From contig QKWP01000666.1 in NCBI GenBank assembly GCA_003550325.1, forward strand, positions 82,558-146,557: 64,000 nucleotides of DNA. Direction: 5' to 3'. This DNA is from Gigaspora rosea. Taxonomy: Eukaryota; Glomeromycota; Glomeromycetes; Diversisporales; Gigasporaceae. Of the stretch, positions 10,486 to 21,502 are shown in pieces. Numbering within the stretch: position 1 is the first letter of the stretch; each line of letters opens with the position of its first letter. The notes under the pieces are model-generated. The model searched no databases. It was not told the origin of the DNA and saw only the letters and a program-made list of their open reading frames with translations. Both the position numbers and the translations under genes were made by a program.

Positions 10486-10639
10486 GTTTTGGCAGTTTCG
10501 GGTTTCGGTTGAGGTTTCGGGTTTCGGTCGAGGTTTCGGGTTTCGGTTGAGGGTTCGAGTTTCGGATAAGGTTTCGGAAGCTATAATCCGAAACCTGAAA
10601 CTTTCGGAATAGCCAAAAAAGGTTTCGGTGCCATCTTTG

Positions 10640-10711
10640 ATTGGGATCTAGAAAAAATTGAAAAAATGGGACGGCGGGTAATGCAAAACGAAAAATCAAC
10701 TTTGCGTGGCC
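10640..10711. mobile_element. Right part of the split GGCCACGC-family MITE
   Basis: The sequence continues the MITE interrupted at 7921. It contains GGGACGGCGGGTAATGCAAA and the terminal GCGTGGCC, followed by TTA at 10712-10714. It matches the right ends of the copies at 46412, 57970 and 61317. Confidence 0.7.
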
Positions 10712-11895
10712 TTAGGTTTTTGATATCGGTGTGGTGTAAGAGACCCGGGCCTTTTATACGGCAGTTTACGGTATTTTTGTTTCTGTACGTCAAATTAAAT
10801 TTGTGCCAGATAAAATTTAAGGTGAAACTATGATTACTTATTGTTTTTAATTATTTCTTATAAATTTTTACTAATAAGTAATAATAAATAACAGATAATT
10901 CATGTGTTGTTTACAAGACATTACTAATTTTTTTGAATTTTTCACTAAGTTAATATTTTTTTACTTGATTATAATAAATTAAAAACTTTTTAATAATTAA
11001 TTAATGTAACATAGTTCTAAAATTTACAATATTATCGAATAAAGCCACAGCGTAAAAATATAGCAGGCTCATTATCAACACCTAATCTGATTGCTAAACC
11101 AATATGTAACATAAAATTCAAAAAAAAAAAAAGAACTGGAAATATCTTGCACAGAGTTTCCTTTAAGAACCCTATTAAGAATGTATATAAATCGTTTATT
11201 TTTTTTAAACCATCAGGAATAAAATTAACTACCAATTAGGAACATTATTTTTGCCTCAAAAACCATTCAAATACTTAAATGCTTTCTTATTATCTTTATA
11301 CTAATATACTAATACCATTTCAGTAACAATTTCTAATCCTCAATTATTCAAATACTATCCGAATGCATTTTTTTATTTTCGAAAAAACGAATAATATCGT
11401 ATTATTAATTAAAATTTTGTAACGTAATTTATAATATAACGGTAAACGTTGCATGACTTTAGACAAAGTTTCTAATATCAAATATATGAAAATTCATTGT
11501 ATTTTTACACGATCAACATTTCAGCAAAATAGTTGTAAACTTTCGTCTATTTTTGTCTATGTTTGAATCTTAAAATACTGTATACGATTTTTAGATCTTG
11601 AAAGCTAAGGCCTTGCAGAATATAAACACGAAATTTTAATTCACGTAACAATTGGAAAAGAATTTTTTGAAGGCTTCGAAAAAAGAGCTAATCTACAAAT
11701 AATTCAACCGATCAACGTGATTAATCAATGGATTTTTAACCATACAAGCACTAACTATTAAACTGAAAGGCGTTAATTAAAATGTGTATGATGGATAAAT
11801 AAAGACTAAATCAAGAAATTACAGAAAACCACAGACCTAATGTCTAATTTTCAATAAAATTGTAGTTTTTTATTTAGATTTGTTTTAATGTAACA
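10712..11895. other. No gene seen
   Basis: AT-rich DNA. A TACCGTAAA-type repeat end, inverted relative to the one near 1949, lies at 10735-10780. The remaining open frames are short and hydrophobic or Lys/Asn-rich. Confidence 0.4.
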
Positions 11896-12070
11896 ATTTT
11901 TGGGATTAAGGCATTATTATAGGCTAAGATAGGGAATAAATAATGGAGATTCTGAACATTTTTACTTAGAACACGCAGTGTTAATAATTTTGGGAATAAG
12001 GTATTATTATAGGCTAAGATAGGGAGAGATTCTGAACATTTTTACTTAGAACACGCAGTGTTAATAATTT
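11896..12070. repeat. Two-copy tandem duplication, period about 90 bp
   Basis: The block from TTTTGGGATTAAGG through TTATTATAGGCTAAGATAGGG to ACACGCAGTGTTAATAAT is present twice in direct orientation. The second copy lacks about 10 bases after AGATAGGG. No coding role is apparent. Confidence 0.85.
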
Positions 12071-13141
12071 AGTTAATCTTTGATGCAAAGTGTAGGCGCA
12101 TTTATTCGGTTCAATTGCAAAATCTATGAGAAACATTTAATATGTCAATATATGCTATTCCACGAATTTTAATTACAATAAATTATTTGTACCAATTTTC
12201 AATAATTGGATTAGTTTTGTTTCACGAAGATTTAATTGTCAGGAAGCATATTAATGGTCATTTTGTTAAAGCTCATTATTCTGATCAATTTCCGATACTT
12301 TATCAATATCCGTAATCAATTCGTAATATCAACAAACCGTTTTCTAAATTTCTTTACAAAAAAATTTATTTTGAATAATATTAAAGTATATAAACATTGC
12401 AAAAGAATATGTGGAAACATGCAACAGAAAATTTAGCACTTCCAAAATTTTCTATGGAAGCTCAGGTTGTTTAACATTACGTTTTGGCGCAAAAGTTTAT
12501 ATAGGGTTGAATCAATAGGAATCAAGCAAATATTTTTATTTCTTTAAAAAGTTTGAGTAAGGACAAACTTAATAAAAACTTAATTAAAGTTGAATTATTA
12601 CCTAAAGATTAAAAAACCTTTATTATAAAAAATTTACTTTATTTTGGTTGATTCACACCCGTATGCTGGCAAATGCATAAATTAATAGAGAGAAGGTTAT
12701 GCAAACTACTTTTTAAAGATAACAATTAGAATATATGATGTAAACGATATGATCAGACAAAATTTTGAGTTAGACAACATATAATGCTGTCAAATTATAT
12801 GAAAATATAGCTCTAACCAATAGAAAGGTGATACGGTTTGGCTGAGGCGGTTTGGTTTGGCACATAATTTTGCATAATAACTATATCTTTAAAATTATAT
12901 AAATTATAACATTCCTGTTTTAGGGATATAAATTGGAGTAGCTAATAATTAATTTTCATTCAATAAATCTACCAATTAAATATAGGTGAAACGTATCGAC
13001 AAATTACTTGCACGATCTTGTTAAATTGATTTGGTATACCACATATTTACGGATTATACCGTAATTAAAGTTTATTTTGACTAAATGTTAAAAAAAATAT
13101 AATAATTTTTTTTATACTCATCTTTTATTTTACTCACAAAC
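12071..13141. other. No gene seen; upstream region of the BTB-LRR gene
   Basis: AT-rich DNA without a convincing open frame. A GGTTTGGCTGAGGCGG patch at 12833-12860 resembles a transposon end. The last 200 bases would contain the promoter of the gene at 13142; no clear TATA box was picked out. Confidence 0.35.
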
Positions 13142-15193
13142 ATGAATAATGAACCTATCCCAAGTTTTTCAAATTTGCTTGAAAACCCTAAAGATTTTGA
13201 TATAAAAATTAAAGTTGGTGAAAAACCAGATATTAAAGAATTTAAAGTTCATTCTAATATCTTATCAGCAAAGTCAGAATACTTTAAAGTTGCATTATCA
13301 TCACGATGGGCAAGGAGAAAAACGCTTGTTAAAAAATGTATTAGCTTGGCAATTTCCAAAAGACTTTATTACAATATGTAAATATGATAATTTCACAAAT
13401 TTATATGAAGCTNTATCTTATCAGCAAAGTCAGAATACTTTAAAGTTGCATTATCATCACGATGGGCAAGGAGAGAAGATGGATTTATAATTTTAGAAAA
13501 ACCTAATATTTCTCCATCTATATTTGAAATTCTTATAAAGTAAGTTTATAATTTTAGGTTTTACATATCAATTCAAATTTTTGTAAAATAATAAATGACA
13601 TTCTATTTACAAATAAAAAATTTTTATAATGTTAAATTAAAATGCTTTATTTTCCATAAAATGAATAGTTATATTTATACAGGAAAATTTTCCAATAATA
13701 ATGAAATTAGCCTTCTCGACATTTTTATTGCAGCTGATGAAATTGGATTATTTGAAATTAATCAACAAAATGAAAAACGATTGTTAAAAAATGTATCAGC
13801 TTGGCAATTTCCAAAAGACTTTATTACAATATGTAAATATGATAATTTCACAAATTTACATGAAGCATTATTATTTAAGAGAAAAGAAGCATTTAAATAT
13901 TTTATGCAAGGTAAATTTTTCAAGGCATTGGAACTTTATGAAGAAATTCTCAAAATCTGCCCACATCATGCTATAATTCAAGAAGATGCTTCAAAATGGG
14001 ATTTTCCTAATTATGGTGGTTGGGATCAGAAGGAATAAACGAGTTATCAGAGGTGCTTTGCAAGAACACCATGTTGACTTCCTTGAATCTTAGCAGAATT
14101 AAACTTGGATCCGCCAACTTTAAGACTAGTTCTTCCAAGCGATCTAGTTTAAAATTATTAGCAGATGCACTTTGCAAGAACTCCACATTGAAAGATTTGA
14201 ACCTTAGTTATAATCTACTTGGATCAGAAAGAAGGAAAAGTATTAGCAGATGTACTTTGCAATAACTCCACGCTGACTTCTTTAAACCTTCAAGACAATA
14301 ATTTTGGATCTGATGGAGGAAAAGAATTAGCGAATGCACTTTGCAAGAACTCCTCGTTAAAATATTTGAATCTTAGACATAATAATCTTGGATCAGAAGG
14401 AGGAAAAGTATTAGCTTTTGCGCTTTGCAAGAATACAACGTTGACTTCTTTGAATATTCAAAATAATAATCTTGGATCAGAAGTAGGAAAAGAATTAGCA
14501 CATGCACTTTGCAAGAACTCCATGTTAAAAGATTTGAATCTTAGTAATAATCTTGAATCAAAAGAAGGAAAAGCATTAGCGAATGCACTTTGTAAGAATA
14601 CCTCGTTGACTTCTTTGAATCTTGAAGATAATTATCTTGGATCAGAAGGAGGAAAAGAATTAGCGAATGCACTTTGCAAGAACTCCACGTTAAAAGATTT
14701 GAATCTTAGTAATAATAATCTTGAATCAGAAGGAGGAAAAGCATTAGCTGTTGCACTTTACAAGAACTCCACGCTGACTTCTTTGAATCTTAATTGTAAT
14801 TGGATAGGATTGGAAGGAGGAAAAGCATTGGCTGATGTACTTTGTAGGAACTCGACGCTGACTTCTTTAGAACTTCAAGATAATAATCTTTTATCAGAAG
14901 GAGGAAAAGCGTTAGCAGATGCACTTTGCAAGAACTCCACACTGACTTATTTAAATCTTTATAATAATTATCTTGAAGCAGAATGTGGCAAAGCATTAGC
15001 AGATGCACTTTGCAAGAACTCTACGTTGATTTCTTTGAATCTTCGATATAATTATATTGGAACAGAAGGAGGAAAAGCATTAGCTAATGCACTTTATAAG
15101 AACTCCACGCTAACTTATTTGAATCTTCAATATAATCACCTTGATTATGAAATAATAAAAGCATTAGATATACGTTCACGTATACATCTTTAG
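13142..15193 (+). CDS. BTB/POZ - leucine-rich repeat protein gene, disrupted as assembled
   Basis: Probable substrate-adaptor or scaffold protein. The start ATG at 13142 leads into a BTB domain: DFDIKIKVGEKPDIKEFKVH, then SNILSAKSEYFKVALSSRWA. After the gap it continues DGFIILEKPNISPSIFEIL. A GT-AG intron at 13540-13668 joins ILI(K/N) to YIYTGKFSNNNEISLLDIFI, completing the BTB fold. A linker of about 100 residues follows, with KAFKYFMQGKFFKALELYEE-like TPR character, then about 13 RI-type LRRs of 28 residues (pattern NSTLTSLNLxxNxLGSEGGK) ending at TAG 15191-15193. As assembled it is broken by a duplicated segment around the N at 13413 and by single-base shifts near 14018 and 14226 that cancel each other. 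Either sequencing error or true decay could explain this. The domain calls are secure; ligand and function are not known. Confidence 0.72.
13258..13474. other. Assembly gap with chimeric duplication inside the BTB exon
   Basis: A single N at 13413 is followed by a second copy of 13258-13318 (at 13414-13474). The 94 bases before the N (13319-13412) are instead a near-copy of exon-2 sequence at 13774-13867. Two versions of the locus, or a contig end and its overlap, seem to have been joined. Confidence 0.85.
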
Positions 15194-16607
15194 TACTCTA
15201 TGGTTTTGAATTAAAATCTAATAATCCAAACCTTTAAATAACACAATTAATTCTATAATTTTGAATACAGTAAATTAAAAAATGTATGTAGTAAATAATT
15301 ATAAATCAAGATATAAATGACACGTTAACAGTTAAATGCAAAATTGATTTGATTAATTAAGTATATATCATATAAAGTAATATATTCATTAGAAATTTAC
15401 TATTTGCATTTTAAATTTGTAAGGGTGATAGACTATGTTAGTATCAAAAATTTCAATACTGTAATTTGATAAATAAAAATTATTTAAATTGAAGCATTTA
15501 ATACAGAATAATATACATTTTATATCTACTTAAATGGTAATAAACAAATCTATTTTAAACACAAATATTAAGTATTATATAAATTGATTAATAATAAGAT
15601 AATTAAAACCTAATATTATATGTTCATTTTTGCTTGAACTTGGCCTATTTATTTTTTATACATTGAAAGTAAAAATTGTCATGTTAAAAAAACATAATGC
15701 AAAAAAAAACAAATTATTACATACTTAAGTGCAAGCTAAGTTAGTATAATCTAATGAATATATGCAAAATTAATATATATTTTAAATACATATTTTAGTG
15801 ATTTAATTTTGTATTCATCATGTAAAATAAATTACACTTTTTTATTTTTATTTTTTTATTTATTTTGCAAGATTATAATAGGTTGTTTGTACATCTTGGA
15901 CCGAAGTCGTTAAAAATACCGAAAAATTAATTGCCAACATATCTATAAAAGATATAGAAACTACATTTAAAACCTTTATTAGGGAGTGAATTGTATAGAG
16001 CATGTTATGATAAATATTTTTAAAGAAAGGCTTGAAAATCTATAATTTTGATTATATTGAATGAAATTTCTGATGTATAAAAGCAAAGATTCCAATTCGA
16101 TTCGATATTGCTAGATAAAATTATCAGAACTTGTAACTTTTGTTTTTATTAACATTGGAAGTTTCACTTATGTTAAGTAAAATACATGTATTAAAATGCT
16201 CTTGTGTCCAAGTAGCATTTTTTTTTTTTTGCATATTCATTCTTACATGTTTTACATTCGAAATGTTCTTTACTTTTTATATTGTAGTGGCCCACATGAC
16301 CAATTTTTGTTTCATTTTTCAATTTGGTTATACAGTAATACTTCATTTGTTTATTTGTATTTTTATATAAGCGATACGAAAAAATATAATATATTAACTT
16401 ATTTAACTACCTTTTTTTATTATGTTGACGAGCATCAAAACCGATGATAAATTAAAAAAATTCCAATTCACGCGATTTACTAGAGGTTGGAACCGGATAT
16501 AAATTTAATTGATTTTACATGCATATAAAATCGTTTACTATTTGGATTAAAATTAACCGTTACTATTTGGCTTAAACCGGTTTGAAATTAAACTGAATTA
16601 TAATTGG
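15194..16607. other. No gene seen
   Basis: Very AT-rich DNA downstream of the LRR gene. The overlapping frames at 16140-16447 encode Phe/Ile/Cys-rich random-looking peptides and were not accepted. Confidence 0.4.
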
Positions 16608-16615
16608 GTTGTGCA

Positions 16616-16728
16616 TAGTGATTCCTTACGAAATGACGAAACCTGACGAAACCATAAGTTTCGTCAATAACGAAACTTGACGAAACTTATGGTTTCGTCA
16701 GGTTTCGTCATTTCGTCAGGCACCACTA
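16616..16728. mobile_element. Palindromic hAT-type MITE, 8-bp target duplication GTTGTGCA
   Basis: A 113-bp inverted repeat starts TAGTGATTCCTTACG and ends CGTCAGGCACCACTA. It is flanked by GTTGTGCA at 16608-16615 and 16729-16736. The arms are built from repeated GACGAAACC/GGTTTCGTC. Its ends resemble the TAATGATGCCTGACG right end of the 8-kb element at 34313-42332, so the two may share a transposase. Confidence 0.85.
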
Positions 16729-17111
16729 GTTGTGCACAATTTGAATTTTTTATTTATTTATTTTTTTTTTGTCTATATTATCGTCAATTCGGAATGAAAC
16801 ATTTTTGTCTAGACATTAATAGATAGATACTTTGACATTATATCGTATATTTCTAAAGTATATCAGCTTTAAAGCATTGTAAAAAAAAAAAAAATAATAA
16901 GAATCTAGTTTTACTTATGAACTAATGCAAACACGCAAAAGGATCAAAAAAAAAAAAAGGTGAAATAAATAAATAAAATAATAAAAGTATAAATCTTAAG
17001 TTGGGATCTTAATTATTCTCTCATTATACAAAAGAATATGTATAGATATACGTGAGGACAACTTACGTACAGTATTTCGAGATCAAAATAAAACCGGATT
17101 TTAATTTTAAA

Positions 17112-17206
17112 ACTAGAGGTCTTACCCGGGTCAAAAAATAGTGATCCGGGTCAAACCCGACCCGAAATTTTTTGACCCGGGTTGTGACCCGGGTCAGATA
17201 GGTTAT
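17112..17206. repeat. GC-rich hairpin repeat with GACCCGGGT motifs
   Basis: CCCGGGTCAAAAAAT and ATTTTTTGACCCGGG face each other around an AAACCCGACCC centre. It is sharply GC-richer than its flanks, so it is probably a short MITE. No target duplication was resolved. Confidence 0.6.
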
Positions 17207-19200
17207 ATAAGTTTTAACTTGTCTGCCTATTATTTGTATGTGAACTTTAAGAATGACCAGAACACCGATGTATGCACTAAATTCGCTACGGTGGAAGCTT
17301 GAATTTCCACTTCCAGGTTTTCATTCTGCAGCACTTATTTAGGATAATGATTAAGAAATGTACCATATATGAGTGTTGAGGAGGAAATCTGGAAGTGGAT
17401 ATCTTAAGAATTATGCAGTGTGCACTAGGAATGTGGTTAACGCAGTAAAAGGGAGAGAGTTGTTTGTATAGTTAATTAATAAAATGAAGTATATTGTGGC
17501 TAGCTGAGGTGTGAAGCGTTATATGATTTTTCTTTTTTTTTTTTAATTTATTATATTTTTTTTAATTTATTTTTTTAATTTATTTTTTTTTAATATATTT
17601 TTTATTTTAACATTTTTATGGATTTTATAATTTATCGCCGTAGCGAAATATTGTCAGAAAATAGCAACTTGGGTTAAGAGGTTAAATTTAATGTCGCTTT
17701 TTTTTAAAGTTAGCTTTTAGTGTAACTATGCAATTTGAATTTGTAATACTGTAATAAACAAGTACAATTAGTAATTATCATGAAGCAAGCGGCAAAAATT
17801 TGTTTGCCGTTAAATACCTGCTAAGCACATGAACCTCCATAAAGAAAATATCATCGAATTCTATCACAGAAAGTTTATCCACCCGTTTTCTACTTATTTA
17901 ATATTAAAGATCAAATGTAAATTTTAAATCATATTTAAGTAATTGTAACCGGAAGTTATTTAAGATTTTAACGTTAACATAAAATTATCTTTTAAAATTT
18001 ATTTATAAAAGACGAATTTTGAAAATATTAAAAATATATGTGCCCAGGTAATTCTGCGTCATACGAATCAGTGGCTTGAGCATAACTCAAATTTTACTTC
18101 CTGCACATAAGAAATTTCGTCGTTACTACATATTAACAAATGTAAATTAGTAATCATATATACAATATATGTGTATAAAATACAAGGCACTTATCTATTA
18201 CATCTTTCATCTCAATTTTCTTACTTCTTTCGCCTCGATTTTCTAACAATTTGCTTATAAAATAATCTTTATCTTCGATTGTAAATATTATCAGTTATCG
18301 TTATGTCAAACACATTACTAATCCGCTCACCAGAAAACCAAAATACTTGTTGAAAGTGTGGTGAAAAAGGCATAATATACTAACTTGTAATCGAAGACGC
18401 AGACAGAAAGAATTAATTTACTCATATAAATGCTGCCTTTATGCTATACGTCTAAAAATTACATTGAAATGTTTCGCTAATTCAATGTAAAAGTTGATAA
18501 CCGTATACGTATTATTTCTTTAACTATGTGATTACATTGGGCCGTATATTAAATATCAAAATTAGGCCTTAATAAATAAATAAATGCAAGTGACGTAACT
18601 CAATATTAATTAATAAACTTTGACAGGTTCCTTAACCCGGCTTCAACCTCTACGATTACATCATTCATATACGTATTCGAAAAAATTAAATTATACTTTT
18701 CGGTAAGTAATAATATGTATGTATAAATTCTGGGGTAAAAAATAAGTAATTATTACATTATTACCTTGTCCATCTCTAGCATACCAGCGTTATGAAAGTT
18801 TGGCTGACATAAATCATATGATCAACATTTGATTTACGTAAAATTACGCAAAAATATAGTAATTTTCCAATCTTAGTTAGCATGGCAGATCAATTTGAAA
18901 TAAAGTCGATCACTGTTATGTCATCTTATTAAAGTTTTGCCGCGTAGTAAATTGCGCCAGTTTTTTTTGAGATAATTGAATTTAGTTTATCGAATTGTTG
19001 CACAGATAGGTAATGTCTGCGGAAGTTCTTATTTATTGGTTAGTGGAAAAAAATTTCCATCACGTTTTTAAAGCCAGATATATGAGAAATATCTGAATAG
19101 TATCTTTTTTGCAATCGTTATAAATCTCTCAATCCTCTTCTACCAAATCCCACTTATTTGTTACTTGGATAATTCATCGATTTATATATTACAAAGCAAA
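17207..19200. other. No gene seen; upstream region of the oxidase gene
   Basis: AT-rich DNA with T-rich tracts at 17520-17610. No coding region or recognised element was found. The last 150 bases contain the 5' leader of the gene at 19201, including a pyrimidine-rich stretch (CTCTCAATCCTCTTCTACC) just upstream of the start. Confidence 0.4.
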
Positions 19201-20799
19201 ATGTCTTTATTAAATAAATTATTATCATTTATAGAAAATATATTTATATATCATATCTTAAGATTGTGGGGATTATCAATATTATATATATTAAGATTCT
19301 TTTCATATAAATCAGAATCAACTAAAAAGTATTTAGATGATAATACATTAAACGATATTCCTAAAAAGAAAGGCATTTTTCACCCACAAAATAAAGAACA
19401 TATCATTAGATTGATCAAAGTTGCTCGTTCTAATCATGCAACAATACGTGTTGTTGGGTCTGGACATTCAGTTTGGGAGGCTATTTATGCTCAAAATGAT
19501 AATTGTATTCACATAATTCTAGGAGGAGATTTTAAAAAGATTCATTCCATTGATATAAGTTCCAATGGAAATTTTGCACTTGTTAATGTAGGAGCTGGAT
19601 GCCATTTAGGAAGAGATCCAAATGATAAAGAGTCAAGTTTTGAAAATTCTTTTAATTTTCAAGTCGATCAAAAAGGATATGCTCTCCCTATTTTGGGAGG
19701 TATGAGTCATCAAACTATAGCCGGATTTCTTCAAACTTCAAGTTCAGGTGGATCTTTAAAACATGGTATTGCGGATGTTTTAGAAGAAATAGAAATTATC
19801 AATGGAAAAGGTGAAACTGTTATCTTGAATAAAAAAACGAATGAAGATAAATTTAATGCATCAGTGGTATCTATGGGGTTGTTCGGAATCATTACTCGGG
19901 TAACTTTTAATTTGCCTAAAAAATATTCAGTAGAAGGAACAGAAATTAATAAAGAATTTAAAGATTCTTTATTGGTGAATGATAAAGGACATTATCAAAA
20001 GTTACATGATGCTTTAAAAAATAATGAATATTTTCACATGAATTGGTTTCCACAAAAATACGTTCAACGTACTTCACAATGGAATGGAAAATTAGTTTCA
20101 CCAGATCTACCTAAAAAACCATATAAACATCTATTAAAAGAAAAATTTATGAATGTTTTGGCTGCTTTGGCCCTTCGTATTAGTAATCTTACAGACATTT
20201 TAATTGGTGGTAATTTTGCTCAAAGGATAATTGGATTAGTTCTTAGAACTTTCGTACGAATTAGGAATCCTGTACATTTTAGAGATCTTTGGTTTAAGGT
20301 TTTGCCAAACGATGATCAAGCGGATGTCGATCGTTTAATGAAAACTTCATATACGGAAATTTGGTTTCCATTAGAAAAAATTGATGAGGTTATGAATACT
20401 CTAGAAAGATTATTTCGTAGGAAACCTTCATATGCTGGTACCTTTGCGATAGAACTTTATGGAGCTAAAAATTCTCCTTATTGGATGAGTCCATCTTATA
20501 AACGTGACGTATTCAGAGTAAATCCTTATTGGTGGGGACGTAATCTTGGTGATCCTTACGAATTTTTTGAAGAATTTTGGAAAGTATTGTTACCGATAGA
20601 TGGTGCTAGGTTGCATTGGGGAAAATATTTGCCAAAACCTGGTGAAATTTATGGGGAGCACATATTTGGTATTTACTATTTACGTCACTGTTATCCAAAG
20701 CTGAATAATTGGTTGGATATAAGAGAAGAAATGGATCCTGACCAAATATTTGTAACTTATTATTGGAGGAGAGTGTTTGATATTCGTAAAAATATATAA
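19201..20799 (+). CDS. FAD-linked lactone oxidase-like protein (D-arabinono-1,4-lactone oxidase family)
   Basis: Intronless, uninterrupted, 532 residues from the first ATG at 19201; the open frame extends upstream only to a TTG. Residues 60-240 form a PCMH-type FAD-binding domain with TIRVVGSGHS (81-90, His89 the likely covalent-flavin position in this family), LVNVGAG and TSSSGGSLKHG (179-189, FAD phosphate loop). The C-terminal half matches the ALO/L-gulonolactone oxidase substrate domain: FAIELYGAK, then ARLHWGKYLP with the HWGK motif, then EEMDPDQIF near the end. Such enzymes oxidise aldonolactones to ascorbate or erythroascorbate with O2 (family knowledge). Residues 1-35 are hydrophobic and suggest membrane association. 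Exact substrate is unknown. It is the only clearly intact single-copy-type gene here, isolated between repeat fields. Confidence 0.9.
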   Translation: MSLLNKLLSFIENIFIYHILRLWGLSILYILRFFSYKSESTKKYLDDNTLNDIPKKKGIFHPQNKEHIIRLIKVARSNHATIRVVGSGHSVWEAIYAQNDNCIHIILGGDFKKIHSIDISSNGNFALVNVGAGCHLGRDPNDKESSFENSFNFQVDQKGYALPILGGMSHQTIAGFLQTSSSGGSLKHGIADVLEEIEIINGKGETVILNKKTNEDKFNASVVSMGLFGIITRVTFNLPKKYSVEGTEINKEFKDSLLVNDKGHYQKLHDALKNNEYFHMNWFPQKYVQRTSQWNGKLVSPDLPKKPYKHLLKEKFMNVLAALALRISNLTDILIGGNFAQRIIGLVLRTFVRIRNPVHFRDLWFKVLPNDDQADVDRLMKTSYTEIWFPLEKIDEVMNTLERLFRRKPSYAGTFAIELYGAKNSPYWMSPSYKRDVFRVNPYWWGRNLGDPYEFFEEFWKVLLPIDGARLHWGKYLPKPGEIYGEHIFGIYYLRHCYPKLNNWLDIREEMDPDQIFVTYYWRRVFDIRKNI

Positions 20800-21494
20800 A
20801 TTTTATACGTATGATTTATTAGATGTTAGTACAGGTCATGTGTTCACGTGATTCAAATTGGCTTTGATCATTCGTCGTCGCCGTATTCAATTATAGTAAG
20901 AACAATAAAAGTAATAATTGTTATTTATGCTGTAGCCGATATTTATATCGCATGCGTTATAATTAATAATAAATAATAGTCATTAAAAAGTTCATAAGTA
21001 CTGGTTATAGTGAATATAACATAATGGGTCGCTTATTAAAACTAAATGTTTATAATGGGCGCCTTTCGCTCCACCATGTGGGCATCTTTGCCATTTTCTT
21101 ATTTTTTTAACAATTAAATGAAGATAAATATTTATTATATAAAACAGTACATAAAATCCTATTTCGAGTTTATTGTATTGTCTCGTTATATTAACCGTAC
21201 ACACCACAGCGTAGCCCCCTGCTCCTGTTGATCCGACTTTGATAGATACATTGAGTTTAACAATATAAGCATTTCGTAAAATTCATGGTTTGATGAAAGT
21301 CACTAACATAATCTTTGCAACAATTCAATTTTTTATACGAAAAAAACGTCAGAATACACTTTATTAAATTGTTAAAATGTTATAGAATTAGACCCTTTTT
21401 GTCATCAAACACAAAGATTAAATGAAAATAAATAGAAAACATACAAACAAAAATATATTTTAATAAGACCAACTGGAGTAATAAATCTCTTTAG
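20800..21494. other. No gene seen
   Basis: 3' flank of the oxidase gene and AT-rich DNA. A TAAGACCAACTGGA motif at 21470-21484 resembles the end of the GGCGAGACCAAC MITE family, but no partner end is visible. Confidence 0.4.
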
Positions 21495-21502
21495 GTGGCG
21501 AT

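Larger units (their letters stand above)
7922..10639. mobile_element. 2.7-kb hAT-type composite element, 8-bp target duplication ATTGGGAT
   Basis: Ends CAAAGATAGCATCGAAAC and GTTTCGGTGCCATCTTTG (central parts matched) are inverted, and the element is flanked by ATTGGGAT at 7914-7921 and 10640-10647. The empty site is visible in the paralogous MITE near 46344, where ATTGGGAT occurs once. Subterminal regions are arrays of about 20 bp built on GGTTTCGGGTTTCGG, at 7935-8085 on the left and 10070-10218 plus 10491-10639 on the right. A second right-end-like sequence at 10200-10218 shows that two related elements are fused or nested. No hAT transposase is seen; the only coding remnant is the nested piggyBac-like relic. 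Confidence 0.8.

Noticed and set aside
13142-15193. Calling the BTB-LRR protein an NLR immune receptor
   Set aside because: No nucleotide-binding (NACHT or NB-ARC) domain is present; the RI-type repeats alone only resemble those of NLRC3-like proteins.
19165-19200. Longer oxidase start
   Set aside because: It would begin at a TTG; the first ATG at 19201 gives a normal-length protein.
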